Positions 46,076 to 56,015 are shown, numbered from the stretch's first letter. The stretch is 64,000 nucleotides of DNA from Glaciimonas sp. (GCA_012927625.1 JABBOV010000004.1:62001-126000), one strand, 5' to 3'. Notes: generated by a model not told the origin, from the letters alone. Numbers and translations: made by a program.

Positions 46076-46602
46076 GTGAGAAATTCCCTAAACAAAGTAA
46101 ATAACGCAGGTAACGCAGGTTGCTTGCAAGATATGAAAAGCCTTGTCCACGTAAGACGCGAAAAAAGACATAAACCCTTTTTTCGACTGTGGCAGGGAAG
46201 GTTTGTTGGTGTTTTTCGCGGTATGCGAAAAATCGTTGCCAGTGGGTTCGCGCAGCAGGATTACGATTTTTTTCAGATCAAGGATTTACATTCGCGCTGC
46301 CAATCCGCAGGGGAATGTGCCGATGCCTGCCACCGGCGGCATATCGATCCTCGGCCTTGCCGTGGAGGCGACGATTTTGTGCAATGAAGCGGATGGGTTC
46401 AAGTTGGCCATGCATACTTTCTTGCAGCGCAAAACGGCGATTATTATTAATTGGCACAATTGTATCAATGACCATTATCAATCGACGTTGCGGCAACGCA
46501 AAGTAGCAATAAAATCCGGGGCATGAGTCAGCTATAGCGATAACCCATGCCCTGCGTCGCTTGCGCAATTACGCGCTGGTAGCTACTACCACTACCGGCT
46601 AA
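46076..46602. other. Intergenic region between PAP2 and leuA
   Basis: These 527 bp contain a CACGAAA-type repeat arm at about 46127-46160 (related to 37568-37610). Several overlapping frames (for example 46203-46526 plus) have poor start sites and no recognisable content. I see no gene here. Confidence 0.5.
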
Positions 46603-48294
46603 TTACCCCTGTGTTGCGAGTGCCTGTTCCTGCCGGCGCAGCGCCAGATGCCGGTTGACGGCGCTCAGTACCGCCTTGAACGAAGCGGTCACAATGTTGC
46701 CATCAAGGCCCACGCCGAACAAAGTCGGGCCATTATCGAGACGCAACTCGACATAGCAAACCGCCTGCGCATTGGCGCCGGAACCGATCGCATGTTCGTG
46801 ATAATCCATCAACTGGATATCCAGACCGAGGGCGTTGACGAAAGCATCGATCGGCCCGTTGCCGCCGCCTGCCAGCGCCATTTGCTTGCCATTCTGGACG
46901 ATGTCGATTTCGATCTGAACCGCTTCCGCTTTGGCAGAGTCTTCTTCCATCCGGTGTGCCTGATAGGCGTAGGGCGTGGTGCGAGCCAAATATTCCTGCT
47001 CGAAGATGGCGTAGATGTCTTGCGCTGCAACTTCACCCCCGGTGCGGTCCGTGGTTGCTTGTACGGCACGGCTGAATTCTATTTGCAACCGGCGCGGCAG
47101 CGACAAACCGTATTCCTGTTCCAGCAAATACGCCATGCCGCCTTTGCCGGACTGGCTATTGACGCGGATCACCGCATCGTAGCTGCGCCCGAGATCGGCC
47201 GGATCAATCGGCAGATACGGCACTTCCCAATTGGTATCCGCTTGCTGCTGGGCCAGACCTTTTTTGATCGCATCCTGATGCGAGCCGGAGAAGGCGGTAA
47301 ACACCAAATCGCCGACATACGGATGGCGCGGATGCACCGGGATCTGGTTGCACTCTTCGACGCAGCGCCGCACGCTATCGATATCGGAAAAATCGAGTCC
47401 CGGATGCACGCCTTGGGTGTACAGATTCATGGCCAGCGTCACCAGATCGACGTTGCCGGTACGCTCGCCATTACCGAACAAACAGCCTTCAACCCGGTCG
47501 GCGCCGGCCATCATCGCCAATTCGGCTGCGGCCACCGCGCTGCCGCGGTCGTTGTGCGGATGGACGCTGAGGATAATCGCGTCGCGCTGGGCCAGATTGC
47601 GGTGCATCCACTCGATCTGGTCTGCATACACGTTCGGCGTACTGGATTCGACGGTGGCCGGCAGATTGATGATCAGCTTGTTGGCGGGAGTCGGTTGCCA
47701 GACTGCGGACACCGCGTCGCACACTTCTTTGGAAAAATCCAGTTCGGTCTGGCTGAATGATTCCGCCGAATATTCAAAACGCCAGACAGTTTCAGGGTGC
47801 GCGCCAGTCAAGTCCTTGATGCGCTGGGTGCCGCTGATGGCGAGCGCCTTGATGTCAGCGCGTGACATTTTGAAGACGATGTGGCGAAAAGCCGGCGCTA
47901 CCGAGTTGTACAGATGCACGATTGCGCGCTTGGCACCGAGCATGGATTCAATCGTGCGGTCGATCAATGCCTCGCGCGACTGGGTCAACGCAATGATGCT
48001 GACGTCGTCTGGAATGCGTTTTTCATCAATCAACATACGCACGAAATCAAAATCGGTTTGCGAGGCGGAAGGAAAGCCGACTTCAATTTCCTTGAAACCG
48101 ATCTTGACCAGCATCTCGAAAAAACGCAGCTTCTTTTCCAGGCTCATCGGCTCGATCAATGCTTGGTTGCCGTCGCGTAAGTCACTACTCATCCAGATAG
48201 GTGCTTTGGTGATGACTTGATCCGGCCAACTGCGGTTGCTTATTGTGACAACGGGAGACGGACGATATTTGGCTGCAGGGTTGGGCAACATCAT
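46603..48294 (-). CDS. leuA: 2-isopropylmalate synthase
   Basis: A 563-residue LeuA of the longer (type 2) class: it condenses 2-ketoisovalerate with acetyl-CoA to start leucine synthesis. [19 protein letters not shown] near residue 34 is the metal/substrate motif, [17 protein letters not shown] near residue 245 and [15 protein letters not shown] near residue 268 are the active-site loops, and the C-terminal part is the leucine-binding regulatory domain. AAAGGA precedes the ATG. A leucine-rich leader peptide lies 82 bp upstream. Confidence 0.94.
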   Translation of the reverse strand: MMLPNPAAKYRPSPVVTISNRSWPDQVITKAPIWMSSDLRDGNQALIEPMSLEKKLRFFEMLVKIGFKEIEVGFPSASQTDFDFVRMLIDEKRIPDDVSIIALTQSREALIDRTIESMLGAKRAIVHLYNSVAPAFRHIVFKMSRADIKALAISGTQRIKDLTGAHPETVWRFEYSAESFSQTELDFSKEVCDAVSAVWQPTPANKLIINLPATVESSTPNVYADQIEWMHRNLAQRDAIILSVHPHNDRGSAVAAAELAMMAGADRVEGCLFGNGERTGNVDLVTLAMNLYTQGVHPGLDFSDIDSVRRCVEECNQIPVHPRHPYVGDLVFTAFSGSHQDAIKKGLAQQQADTNWEVPYLPIDPADLGRSYDAVIRVNSQSGKGGMAYLLEQEYGLSLPRRLQIEFSRAVQATTDRTGGEVAAQDIYAIFEQEYLARTTPYAYQAHRMEEDSAKAEAVQIEIDIVQNGKQMALAGGGNGPIDAFVNALGLDIQLMDYHEHAIGSGANAQAVCYVELRLDNGPTLFGVGLDGNIVTASFKAVLSAVNRHLALRRQEQALATQG

Positions 48295-48349
48295 GATGAA
48301 TCCTTTGGGTTTTGAGAGGAAATGGTAATAACAAGTTTGAACAATTGAT

Positions 48350-48376
48350 GTGGCAGCGAGGCTGCCTGACTGCCAC
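48350..48376 (-). promoter_or_regulatory. Hairpin between leader peptide and leuA
   Basis: Minus-strand arms GTGGCAG and CTGCCAC enclose a 13-base loop that begins directly after the leader stop. An alternative pairing joins TGCCTG (complement of 48389-48394, inside the leader) with CAGGCA (48363-48368), which would disrupt this hairpin. Such alternatives are expected of an attenuator; however, no clear T-run follows, so simple intrinsic termination is not shown. Confidence 0.45.
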
Positions 48377-48514
48377 TTAACGCAAGGCCAGGCAACCGAT
48401 CGGTAGCGGTAGCAGCAGCAGTCGTGGCAGACCCAGTAGATTCAGCAGACCCAGCGAACGCGCAATAACCATCATGGCGACGAATGTGCCTTGCATGATG
48501 GTTACAGGATTCAT
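48377..48514 (-). CDS. leuL: Leucine-rich leader peptide of leuA
   Basis: A 45-codon frame beginning [20 protein letters not shown] whose last 26 residues contain 13 leucines, including a run of four (codons CTG CTG CTG CTA). It ends 82 bp before the leuA ATG. Ribosome stalling at leucine codons would sense leucyl-tRNA shortage and affect the hairpin that follows. The start is uncertain: in-frame ATGs also occur at 48496, 48475 and 48472, and none has a clear ribosome site. Leucine density at this position is unlikely by chance, but this is an inference from sequence only. Confidence 0.6.
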   Translation of the reverse strand: MNPVTIMQGTFVAMMVIARSLGLLNLLGLPRLLLLPLPIGCLALR

Positions 48515-48567
48515 TGTGGAATGCATGTTGGATATTGTGGATCAGCAGTATTGTTTTCTTGCCGGAC

Positions 48568-48590
48568 TGCTGGCAGCGCGCTGCCAGCAG
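48568..48590. repeat. Perfect palindrome in leuA upstream region
   Basis: A 24-bp self-complementary stretch (about 48567-48590, CTGCTGGCAGCG followed by its complement) with no loop. A second hairpin (AAGCCTGCT-N11-AGCAGGCTT, 48635-48663) lies nearby. Both fall in the putative 5' leader of leuA, or could act as terminators for selD. Confidence 0.5.
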
Positions 48591-48705
48591 GGTAAAACAG
48601 AAGGCGGGCGTTTTACGCCAGCGGCAGTCGTAGCAAGCCTGCTAGCGGAGCGCCAGCAGGCTTTACGAAGTTCAGAAAGGAGAATTGAGCGAATGACATG
48701 GGTTC

Positions 48706-48735
48706 AATGTAGTGGGCGCAAGCAGGGTTTGTCAA
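48706..48735 (-). promoter_or_regulatory. Candidate sigma-70 promoter of leuA leader
   Basis: Minus-strand TTGACA (48735-48730), an 18-base spacer, then TACATT (48711-48706). The -35 is a perfect match and the -10 matches 4 of 6. It would start transcription near 48699, giving a 5' leader of about 400 bases containing the hairpins and the leuL frame. A further short frame begins ATG at 48699 and also carries several leucines near its end. Confidence 0.55.
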
Positions 48736-48774
48736 GCCCCTTGCGGTATTTCGCGCATATTTGCGCCTTTGCAA

Positions 48775-49836
48775 CTACTTTGCTGTGACGATTATCCCGG
48801 CTGGGCCTTCGGTCATTTCGCCAATTACCGCCGCGTCGGCAAAGCCTTCACGGGCGAATAACGCAAGGATTTCGCCTACCGCGGCCGGATCGCACGAAAC
48901 CAGCAGACCGCCGGAAGTTTGCGGGTCGCATAGCAATGCTTGCTGGGTTGGCGTGATGGCGTCTGCCAGTGTCACATCGTGGCCGTAGGCGTCCCAGTTG
49001 CGGCCTGACGCGCCGGTAATAAAGCCTTGATCAGCCAGTTGCTGGACGTTCGGCAGCAGTGGAATCTGCGCCATGTCCAGCTTGGCGGTCAGCTTGGCGC
49101 CGCGCGCCAGTTCCAGCAAATGGCCGAGCAGGCCGAAACCGGTGACGTCCGTCATTGCATGCACCGTGTCGAGGTCGGACAGCGCGCGGCCAGGTTTGTT
49201 GAGCTTGGTGGTGTTGGCTATCATCGCCGCATAACCGGCGGCGTCCAGCGCATCTTTTTTCAGCGCCGCCGACAGAATCCCGACGCCGATAGGTTTGCCG
49301 AGAATCAGCTTGTCGCCTGCTTTGGCGTCGGCATTGCGCTTGACTTTGGAAGGGTGGATCAAGCCCATCACGACCAGGCCGTAAATCGGTTCGACCGAAT
49401 CGATGGTGTGGCCGCCGGCAATCGGGATGCCGGCTTCGGCGCAGATAGCTTCGCCGCCGCGAATGATTTGTCCAATCACTTCCACCGGCAGTTTGTTGAT
49501 CGGCATTCCGACCAAAGCCAGCGCCATGATCGGCGTGCCGCCCATCGCATACACGTCGGAGATCGCATTGGTGGCGGCGATACGGCCGAAGTCAAACGGG
49601 TCATCGACGATCGGCATGAAGAAATCGGTGGTGGCAATCAGCGCTTGCTCGTCATTGAGCCAGTACACCGCTGCGTCATCGGCGGTCTCGATGCCGACCA
49701 TCAACTCTTTCGGCACCGGGAAGCCGGCTGAATTTTTCAGGATTTCAGACAGTACGCCGGGTGCAATTTTGCAGCCGCAGCCGCCGCCGTGGGAAAACGC
49801 GGTCAGTTTGATTTTCAAGTCGGTCGGTGTATTCAT
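48775..49836 (-). CDS. selD: Selenophosphate synthetase
   Basis: A 353-residue SelD (named SenC in selenoneine clusters), which makes selenophosphate from selenide and ATP. The active-site SHGGGCGCKI near residue 15 carries Cys20 and Lys23; the catalytic position is Cys, not Sec. ALIATTDFFMPIVDDPFDFG near residue 65 and HTIDSVEPIYG near residue 155 are standard. It lies 19 bp after senB on the same strand, so the two form an operon. It supplies activated selenium to SenB, and possibly to tRNA or selenoprotein pathways elsewhere. Confidence 0.95.
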   Translation of the reverse strand: MNTPTDLKIKLTAFSHGGGCGCKIAPGVLSEILKNSAGFPVPKELMVGIETADDAAVYWLNDEQALIATTDFFMPIVDDPFDFGRIAATNAISDVYAMGGTPIMALALVGMPINKLPVEVIGQIIRGGEAICAEAGIPIAGGHTIDSVEPIYGLVVMGLIHPSKVKRNADAKAGDKLILGKPIGVGILSAALKKDALDAAGYAAMIANTTKLNKPGRALSDLDTVHAMTDVTGFGLLGHLLELARGAKLTAKLDMAQIPLLPNVQQLADQGFITGASGRNWDAYGHDVTLADAITPTQQALLCDPQTSGGLLVSCDPAAVGEILALFAREGFADAAVIGEMTEGPAGIIVTAK

Positions 49837-49855
49837 TGGGATTGCCTTAGTAATG

Positions 49856-50842
49856 TCATATGTGAAGCAGATTATCCATCAACTGCAGCAAAGCGGTTTT
49901 TTCCCGTTCAGTTGAAAACAGTGGCGCACGCGCCGCGCATTGCTTTTGCAGTAGCGCGTAAAACGCCGGGTCGGCGATACTGCGGTCGATCAGGCGCGCC
50001 AGTTCTTGGCTGTCTCCCAGCGGAAAATAGCCGCTGTAGTCATCGCCCAGCATGCCGCGGTTGCCGGGTATGTTACTGGCCAATATGGGCACCCCACTGG
50101 CGATGGCCTCAATAATGACATTGGCGCCGCCTTCCATCCTGGAACAGATGACCATTAAATGGCTGCGCTTCAAGCGCTGGCGGGTGGCCGCATGCGGCAG
50201 GCTGCCCAGCCAGCGGTAGCGGCTCTCTTGCTGTTCGGTTTGCGCTGCCAGGCGGCCGAGAGCAGGTTCCAGCGCACCGCCGATATGGATCAACCGCGCT
50301 TGCACCGATTGCACCAAGTGGGCGGCACGCATGAAGGCAGCCGGATCCTTTTCGTCCCGCAGGTGTCCTATCATGGTTATATTCAGGTGTCGCCGTGTGG
50401 CAGGCGTTGCAGGTATTGCAGGTATTACGGGCGCGACCGCTTTGAGAGTGCGCGTCGATTGGTAAATGACCTGTGTTTTTGTGCGCAGACCGGCCGTTAA
50501 TTCCTGTCGGCCAGACGCTTGCAATACCACCAGTTGTGTGGCAAGTTGCAGCGAGCGTTGCGCATTTGCATCGGTCTGGATGTCGCGATACAGGTCGGTG
50601 CCGGTCAGCACCACCACCAGTGGAGATTCCGGCTGGGCTGCGGCAAATGCCGCAATCGAGTCTGCAGAACGCCGTGCATGCAACGCGATCATTGCATCAC
50701 AGCGCTTGCCATCCCACTTGGCTGCGATGCATACCTGATAATGTTGGCGCAGCAAGCGCGCCCAGCGCTGGGCTGTTTGCCAGTTGCCGTTATTGGCTTT
50801 TGCCAGTGCGGGGCTGATAATGACAATCTGCAGTGAGGGCAA
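49856..50842 (-). CDS. senB: SenB, selenosugar synthase
   Basis: A 328-residue glycosyltransferase-like protein that, in Variovorax, joins selenophosphate with a UDP-sugar to form a selenosugar. The opening IVIISPALAKANNGNWQTAQ is the distinctive family N-terminus; MIGHLRDEKDPAAFMRAAHL near residue 155 and VICSRMEGGANVIIEAIASG near residue 250 are GT-B fold marks. I accept a TTG start at 50842 because AAGGAG lies exactly 6 bases upstream (50849-50854) and no ATG exists nearby. It is upstream of selD in one operon and divergent from senA with a 38-bp gap. Identity is from recognition of the family. Confidence 0.9.
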   Translation of the reverse strand: MPSLQIVIISPALAKANNGNWQTAQRWARLLRQHYQVCIAAKWDGKRCDAMIALHARRSADSIAAFAAAQPESPLVVVLTGTDLYRDIQTDANAQRSLQLATQLVVLQASGRQELTAGLRTKTQVIYQSTRTLKAVAPVIPAIPATPATRRHLNITMIGHLRDEKDPAAFMRAAHLVQSVQARLIHIGGALEPALGRLAAQTEQQESRYRWLGSLPHAATRQRLKRSHLMVICSRMEGGANVIIEAIASGVPILASNIPGNRGMLGDDYSGYFPLGDSQELARLIDRSIADPAFYALLQKQCAARAPLFSTEREKTALLQLMDNLLHI

Positions 50843-50848
50843 AGAATG

Positions 50849-50854
50849 CTCCTT
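50849..50854 (-). promoter_or_regulatory. Shine-Dalgarno deciding the TTG start of senB
   Basis: AAGGAG on the minus strand, 6 bases before TTG at 50842. It lies inside the 38-bp senA-senB gap, leaving little room for two promoters, so at least one must overlap coding sequence. Confidence 0.7.
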
Positions 50855-50880
50855 GATAGCGCGAAAATTTTCCGAAAAAT

Positions 50881-52071
50881 ATGATAAATCCTTCGTTTCG
50901 AAACGCCTCTTCGGAAGAATTGGCAGCGGCCTTGCAAGACGCGAGGCATTATACGCTGGTGTTGTTTGATCGTTTTTCGGCTGCCAGCCTAGATGTATCA
51001 GCTCATGTGCCGTTTTTACCCATCATCAATCCACCGCTGTGGGAGTTGGGGCATATCGCCTGGTTCGCTGAGTGGTTCGTACTGCGCGAGGCCGAGTCGA
51101 GCAACCCCGCTACGGCACAGCGCCCCTGTTTGCTGACACAGGGCGACGACTGGTTTGATTCGAATACGGTGCCGCACCGCACGCGCTGGCTGATCGATTT
51201 GCCCAGCGCCGGCGCGCTCAAGATGTATTGCCGCGAGATATTGGATCGGGTGCTGGATAAGTTAGAGAAATCAGGCGCATCAGGCTGCGACTTGGCACCT
51301 TACCAGTTGGTGTTAGCGCATGAAGATATGCACGGCGAAGCTTTCGCGATGACCTTGCAAACCCTGGGTCTGGAAGCACCGCCACGGATAAACCAAACAA
51401 TGGCAGCGCCAGCACCGCAGATTGCGATCGATTTTCCCGGCGGCACGATGCTGCTCGGCAGCGCACCGGCGTCCGGCTTCGTGTTCGACAACGAAAAATG
51501 GGCACATCCGATGCTGGTGCCCGCCTTTAGTATCGATGCAACATTGGTGTCGAATGCCCAGTACAGCGATTTCATTACGGACGGCGGCTATCAGAAGTCG
51601 GATTTTTGGAGTACTGCCGGCCGTGCCTGGCTGATGCAGCAGGAACGTTCAGCGCCACGTTACTGGCAGCGCGATGGCCTTGGGTGGTGCACTGAAAGTT
51701 TCAACCGGCTGACCGCTTTGCCTGCCCATCAAGCAGTGCGCCACGTCAGCTTGTTCGAGGCGCAGGCTTACTGCCGCTGGGCCGGTCGCCGGTTGCCAAG
51801 TGAATCCGAATGGGAATACGCAGCCATGTCGGGTCATGCGGCTTTTCAATGGGGTAGCTTGTGGGAATGGACCTGTACCCCGTTCGAGCCTTATCCCGGT
51901 TTTGTGGCAGATGCCTACCGTGAGTATTCGGCGCCCTGGTTTGGCACGCATCAAGTTTTGCGCGGCGCATCTTTTGTAACCCGGCCGCGGATGCGTTCAC
52001 CGAAATTCAGGAATTTCTATTTGCCGCAACGCGACGATACCTTCGTCGGTTTTCGGACTTGCGCGGTATGA
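50881..52071 (+). CDS. senA: SenA, selenoneine synthase
   Basis: A 396-residue EgtB paralogue that forms the C-Se bond between hercynine and a selenosugar. Iron ligands are visible: His58 (ELGHIAWFAEWF) and His147-x3-His151 in LAHEDMHGEAF. The C-terminal domain departs from EgtB: it has EWTCTPFEPYPGF, FGTHQVLRGASFVTRPR and SPKFRNFYLP rather than the YNGKFMVNQY pattern, which marks the SenA clade. It is divergent from senB-selD. No obvious ribosome site precedes the ATG. Together with EgtD, SenB and SelD it completes the selenoneine pathway. Confidence 0.9.
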   Translation: MINPSFRNASSEELAAALQDARHYTLVLFDRFSAASLDVSAHVPFLPIINPPLWELGHIAWFAEWFVLREAESSNPATAQRPCLLTQGDDWFDSNTVPHRTRWLIDLPSAGALKMYCREILDRVLDKLEKSGASGCDLAPYQLVLAHEDMHGEAFAMTLQTLGLEAPPRINQTMAAPAPQIAIDFPGGTMLLGSAPASGFVFDNEKWAHPMLVPAFSIDATLVSNAQYSDFITDGGYQKSDFWSTAGRAWLMQQERSAPRYWQRDGLGWCTESFNRLTALPAHQAVRHVSLFEAQAYCRWAGRRLPSESEWEYAAMSGHAAFQWGSLWEWTCTPFEPYPGFVADAYREYSAPWFGTHQVLRGASFVTRPRMRSPKFRNFYLPQRDDTFVGFRTCAV

Positions 52072-52330
52072 CGCTTGGCTGTATTTAGATTAAATGTTGA
52101 TACTCTTTCCGCAGGGCATGAAACAGGAATTGCTGTGGAGCAACCAAGTCGTTGCAACGATTCCATATCCATAGCCAACTCCTGATTGAAGTGTTATTTC
52201 AATATAGGTCATTGCTATCAACATGCAATCTGAATACAGCCTGTTTTTTGTACTGTGATGGTCAATCAACTTCCAATTTCCTCTGCCTGTCAGCGTTGAT
52301 TAACCTCTGGCGTCAAATCAACGCTTTTCG

Positions 52331-54028
52331 TTAAAACGAAGGCCTATTTTCTATGGATAAACATAGGTTTGGCCGGGATGGAAGTGCCTTCATCTTGGAC
52401 TTGTTGGTGAGCTTTGTGACTTTGCCTGTCGATTGGGAGTGCGAAACCCGCCCGCCGGACATGAGTTTGAACGCGTCCACCAGTTGCGATAGATTGTCCG
52501 CCTGATCTTTCATGGTCGCAGCGGCGGCGGCCGCCTGTTCCACCAGCGATGCATTCTGCTGGGTTATTGCATCCATCTGGGTTATCGCTAGGTGAACCTG
52601 TCCTATTCCGGCACTTTGTTCCCGGCTGGAAGTTGATATTTCACCCATGATCGCCGCCGCCCGTTTGATCGAATCGACAATTTCATTCATGGTCTTGCCG
52701 GCGTCGTCCACCAGTCTGCTGCCGACATCGACTTTTTCTACCGAATCTCCGATCAGCGTCTTGATCTCCTTGGCGGCGCTTGCGCTGCGTTGGGCAAGAT
52801 TGCGTACTTCCGCAGCTACCACTGCAAAGCCGCGTCCCTGTTCTCCTGCGCGGGCTGCTTCCACTGCCGCGTTCAGCGCGAGAATATTGGTTTGAAAAGC
52901 GATGCCGTCGATCACGCTAATGATATCGACAATTCTGCTTGAGCTTTCCTTAATCGAATTCATCGTGTTTACCACATGACACACCGCTTCGCCGCCTTTG
53001 ATTGCAATGTCGGACGTGGATATCACCAAGTTACTGGCTTGATGCGCATTATCAGAATTTTGCTGCACGGTGGCCGTCAACTCTTCCATTGCCGAGGCGG
53101 TTTCTTCCAGGCTCGATGCCTGTGACTCGGTACGTGCCGACAAATCGAGAACGCCATCGGCGATTTCACCGGCACCGAAATTGACCAAGTCAATTGATTG
53201 TGTAATCTGTCCAATCAGAAGTTTCACATTAATCTGCAAGACCTGTAGCGACTGCACGACTTTGGCTATTTCATCTTCGCCTTTTGCCGTGATCTTACCA
53301 GTCAGATCGCCTGAGGTCATGCGCTCTATGTCTATCGAAACACTTTTCAGCGGAGCAACAATGCTCTTGAAAAGCATGAGTCCAAAAAACACGGTAAGGA
53401 TCACGCTCAGTGTCGCTACTGTGATCGCCCATCCGGCAAGGTTCAGGTTGGCGCCACCTTGCACGGACCAGGCAAAAATCGCATTAACTATGGACAAGAG
53501 AAAAAGCACGCCGAACGCCATAGACAGCTTGGCTGTGATCGAAAAGCCTTTGAGGACTTTCAAGAAGTCGAGTGGGGACCGCAAGAATGCGCTTCCTTCG
53601 CGGATTACGAGCCGTTTATTGCCGGACTTGATCGCGCGATATGCGTCGCCTGCCGCCTTGACCTGGTCTCGTGTTGGCTTGCCCCTGATCGACGTATAGC
53701 CGACAATCTGATGGTTCTCCATGAGTGGCGCAACATTGGCTTCGACCCAGTAATAATCGCCATTTTTGCAACGGTTTTTTACCAGTCCAGTCCATGCCTT
53801 GCCACATTTCAGCGTGCGCCACATGTCGTCAAAAGCTTCTTCCGGCATATCGGGATGCCGCACGATATTGTGCGGTTTCCCCAAAAGTTCCTCTTCACTA
53901 AATCCGCAGATGTGCAGAAAATCCTGGTTGATGTAGGTAATTCTGCCCTTCAAATCCGTCTTGGAAACAATCGTTTCTGAATCCTGCAAGATGTATTCAT
54001 TATTTGTGACAGGCAAGTTTGTGCGCAT
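52331..54028 (-). CDS. Aer-like PAS chemoreceptor (methyl-accepting)
   Basis: A 565-residue membrane chemoreceptor. An N-terminal PAS domain (about 15-115; TYINQDFLHICGFSEEELLG, WTGLVKNRCKNGDYYWVEAN) resembles Aer, which binds FAD. Two helices lie near 167-190 and 200-224, then a HAMP segment, then the signalling domain, with the hairpin tip DIISVIDGIAFQTNILALNA near residue 395. There is no periplasmic domain, so sensing is internal (redox or energy). Methylation helices are present. It is a single gene. Confidence 0.9.
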   Translation of the reverse strand: MRTNLPVTNNEYILQDSETIVSKTDLKGRITYINQDFLHICGFSEEELLGKPHNIVRHPDMPEEAFDDMWRTLKCGKAWTGLVKNRCKNGDYYWVEANVAPLMENHQIVGYTSIRGKPTRDQVKAAGDAYRAIKSGNKRLVIREGSAFLRSPLDFLKVLKGFSITAKLSMAFGVLFLLSIVNAIFAWSVQGGANLNLAGWAITVATLSVILTVFFGLMLFKSIVAPLKSVSIDIERMTSGDLTGKITAKGEDEIAKVVQSLQVLQINVKLLIGQITQSIDLVNFGAGEIADGVLDLSARTESQASSLEETASAMEELTATVQQNSDNAHQASNLVISTSDIAIKGGEAVCHVVNTMNSIKESSSRIVDIISVIDGIAFQTNILALNAAVEAARAGEQGRGFAVVAAEVRNLAQRSASAAKEIKTLIGDSVEKVDVGSRLVDDAGKTMNEIVDSIKRAAAIMGEISTSSREQSAGIGQVHLAITQMDAITQQNASLVEQAAAAAATMKDQADNLSQLVDAFKLMSGGRVSHSQSTGKVTKLTNKSKMKALPSRPNLCLSIENRPSF

Positions 54029-54267
54029 TTTTTTAGTCCATTAGTTGTTCTTGTCGGGTGTCGCGGAATGCATTGCTACTTCAATATTGAGGCTGGCAAT
54101 TTGGTTGATCCATCCCGAAGAATAGTGACGACTTTGAAATAACTTTCCGAATTTTGATGTATGCATTTTGGCTGGCATATTTGCTCATTTGAAGTATGTG
54201 TTTTTGCGATTAATGCGACACTCGTTCGCCTTGGTCGTGATGCGCAGCGCACTGCCGAGCGCTTCGT

Positions 54268-55515
54268 CTAATCCAGCATGTTTTCGCTGAAACGCCGTTG
54301 CACTATCTCTACGTCTTCGCGAGCGGCGATCAAGGCCGCTACACAATCATGATCGAACTTGCTGCCGGCCATTTCCTGCAGGAATGCAAACGCTTTGTCG
54401 TTGCTCCACGCTTCTTTGTAAGGGCGACGGCTGGTCAGGGCGTCGAACACATCGGCGACTGCGGCGATTTTTGCCTCGATCGGAATTTCTACCCCTATCA
54501 AACCGCTGGGATAACCGCTGCCGTTCAATGCTTCGTGGTGGTGCAAAGCGATGTTGCGCAAGATTTCGACATGCGGCAAATCGTCCAGCCCAAGGTTTTC
54601 CAGCATCCGGTCGATGATTTCCGTCCCTTTCAGCGTGTGCGTCTTCATCAGGTCGAATTCTTCTTCTGTCAACTTGGCTGGCTTGAGCAGGATGCTGTCT
54701 GGAATGCCGATTTTGCCGATGTCGTGCAGCGGCGAGAACAGGAAAATATGTTCCACAAGATCGTCGTCGAACTGATGTTTCTTCGCAACGTCCAGGGCGA
54801 TCAGACGCGCATAATTGGCCATGCGGTCGAGGTGCGCGCCAGTTTCAAAATCACGATGCTGCGCCATCTCTGCGGCCGTTTTGACGATCGCCGCCAGGTT
54901 GCTGATACTCGATATTTCGTGGATCACCAACAGCGACAACAAGTGGCCGAACATATCCATATAGTGCAGTACCAGATCGTCGAAAACCTGTTTGGAATAG
55001 GAATTGAAGAACAGGAAGCCGAAAAATTCTCCATTGGAAAACATCGGCATGGTGTAGCTCGCGCCGTATTTTTGCGCGGCGATGCGACGGGCGTGCTCGG
55101 CGGGCACGCGGCGGAAAATATCGAGATCGTTCACCACCCGTGGCCGACCGACTTCCAGGATTTCCTGTAACGAGACGGAATCTGCCAGCTTTGCGTTGTA
55201 CAGGCTCAACGACGGATCGCCACTACTGCTGTGTACAAATGTTTTGAGTAAATCCGTTTTTTTGTCGTAGATTGCCACCGCAATCCGGTCGATGAAAGGG
55301 AAGCGCTGTTTCAGCAAAAGATGAACGTATTCGACTTTGTCTGGTAGAGGTAATTTGTCGTTCAATACGGCAAATACATCCGTGTGACCAAACATGGCAT
55401 TGAGATCAATTCTGTGTTTCGTCGGAGAGCTCATCTTGATTTTGTCTGCTTCCATCATATTGCGAGAATTTTCTTTAGCTGGATCATGCGTCGGGAATTG
55501 ATGTTCTATTTTCAT
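54268..55515 (-). CDS. GAF plus HD-GYP cyclic-di-GMP phosphodiesterase
   Basis: A 415-residue cytoplasmic protein. A GAF-like sensor domain covers about residues 45-215 and the HD-GYP domain about 222-400, with SPLHDIGKIGIPDSILLKP (the HD pair) near residue 262 and HHEALNGSGYPSGL near residue 328 (the GYP motif intact). It should hydrolyse cyclic-di-GMP, linking an unknown small-molecule signal to motility or attachment. It is adjacent to, and co-oriented with, the Aer-like receptor gene downstream (239-bp gap). Confidence 0.88.
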   Translation of the reverse strand: MKIEHQFPTHDPAKENSRNMMEADKIKMSSPTKHRIDLNAMFGHTDVFAVLNDKLPLPDKVEYVHLLLKQRFPFIDRIAVAIYDKKTDLLKTFVHSSSGDPSLSLYNAKLADSVSLQEILEVGRPRVVNDLDIFRRVPAEHARRIAAQKYGASYTMPMFSNGEFFGFLFFNSYSKQVFDDLVLHYMDMFGHLLSLLVIHEISSISNLAAIVKTAAEMAQHRDFETGAHLDRMANYARLIALDVAKKHQFDDDLVEHIFLFSPLHDIGKIGIPDSILLKPAKLTEEEFDLMKTHTLKGTEIIDRMLENLGLDDLPHVEILRNIALHHHEALNGSGYPSGLIGVEIPIEAKIAAVADVFDALTSRRPYKEAWSNDKAFAFLQEMAGSKFDHDCVAALIAAREDVEIVQRRFSENMLD

Positions 55516-56015
55516 GGTTCGTCAAGCCAGACCAACACGATGCATCATCTCTGATTTGAAAAAATTTGTACTGGGTAGCGGACGCTTCCAGCGATGTCAA
55601 AATTCTTCCCGATTATCGCTACTGCCTGACTTGGCGTTGGCGACACGCTTGTGCTGAACTCGTTTGGTGACACGTTCTGGCCCGATTGCTGGATCGTGGT
55701 GGTGGCCAGAAATTGGGAGATACTGCCCGCGCCGGCAACCACCTGTGTGCTGGCGGGGCCGCCTGCGCGAAGGCGGCGGTGTATCCTTTTCTCTGTACTA
55801 TCGTTAATTAACGAGCATTAAATTTATAATTGAGCAATTATAATTAGCCTGTTTTCACGGACTTGACCGTGCGTCTCAGTTTTTAAAAAATTTGCTGTTA
55901 TCCAACACAATTCGTCAGTTCGCTACACCCGTTGCGTTTGCATGATGGTGGGTGCGCCCCTGAAAAATATGTCCTTCATACCGTTTATTGCGCATTACCC
56001 AATTCATGACAACCG
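55516..56015. other. Intergenic region with possible gene remnant
   Basis: These 500 bp separate the HD-GYP gene from a plus-strand araC. A 65-codon minus-strand frame (55545-55742) has only a GTG start; upstream, in another frame, the words AAFAQAAP resemble a signal-peptide end, so this may be the debris of an exported protein. An AT-rich run lies at 55800-55900. No clear feature. Confidence 0.3.

Noticed and set aside
46203-46526. Overlapping plus-strand frames in the PAP2-leuA gap
   Set aside because: Starts lack ribosome sites and the translations resemble no known protein.
48474-48788. A 104-codon plus-strand frame before selD
   Set aside because: It runs antisense to the leuA leader and its promoter, and has no ribosome site or recognisable content.
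55545-55742. Possible small gene on the minus strand
   Set aside because: Only a GTG start, no ribosome site, no upstream signal in frame and no recognisable family; more likely gene debris.
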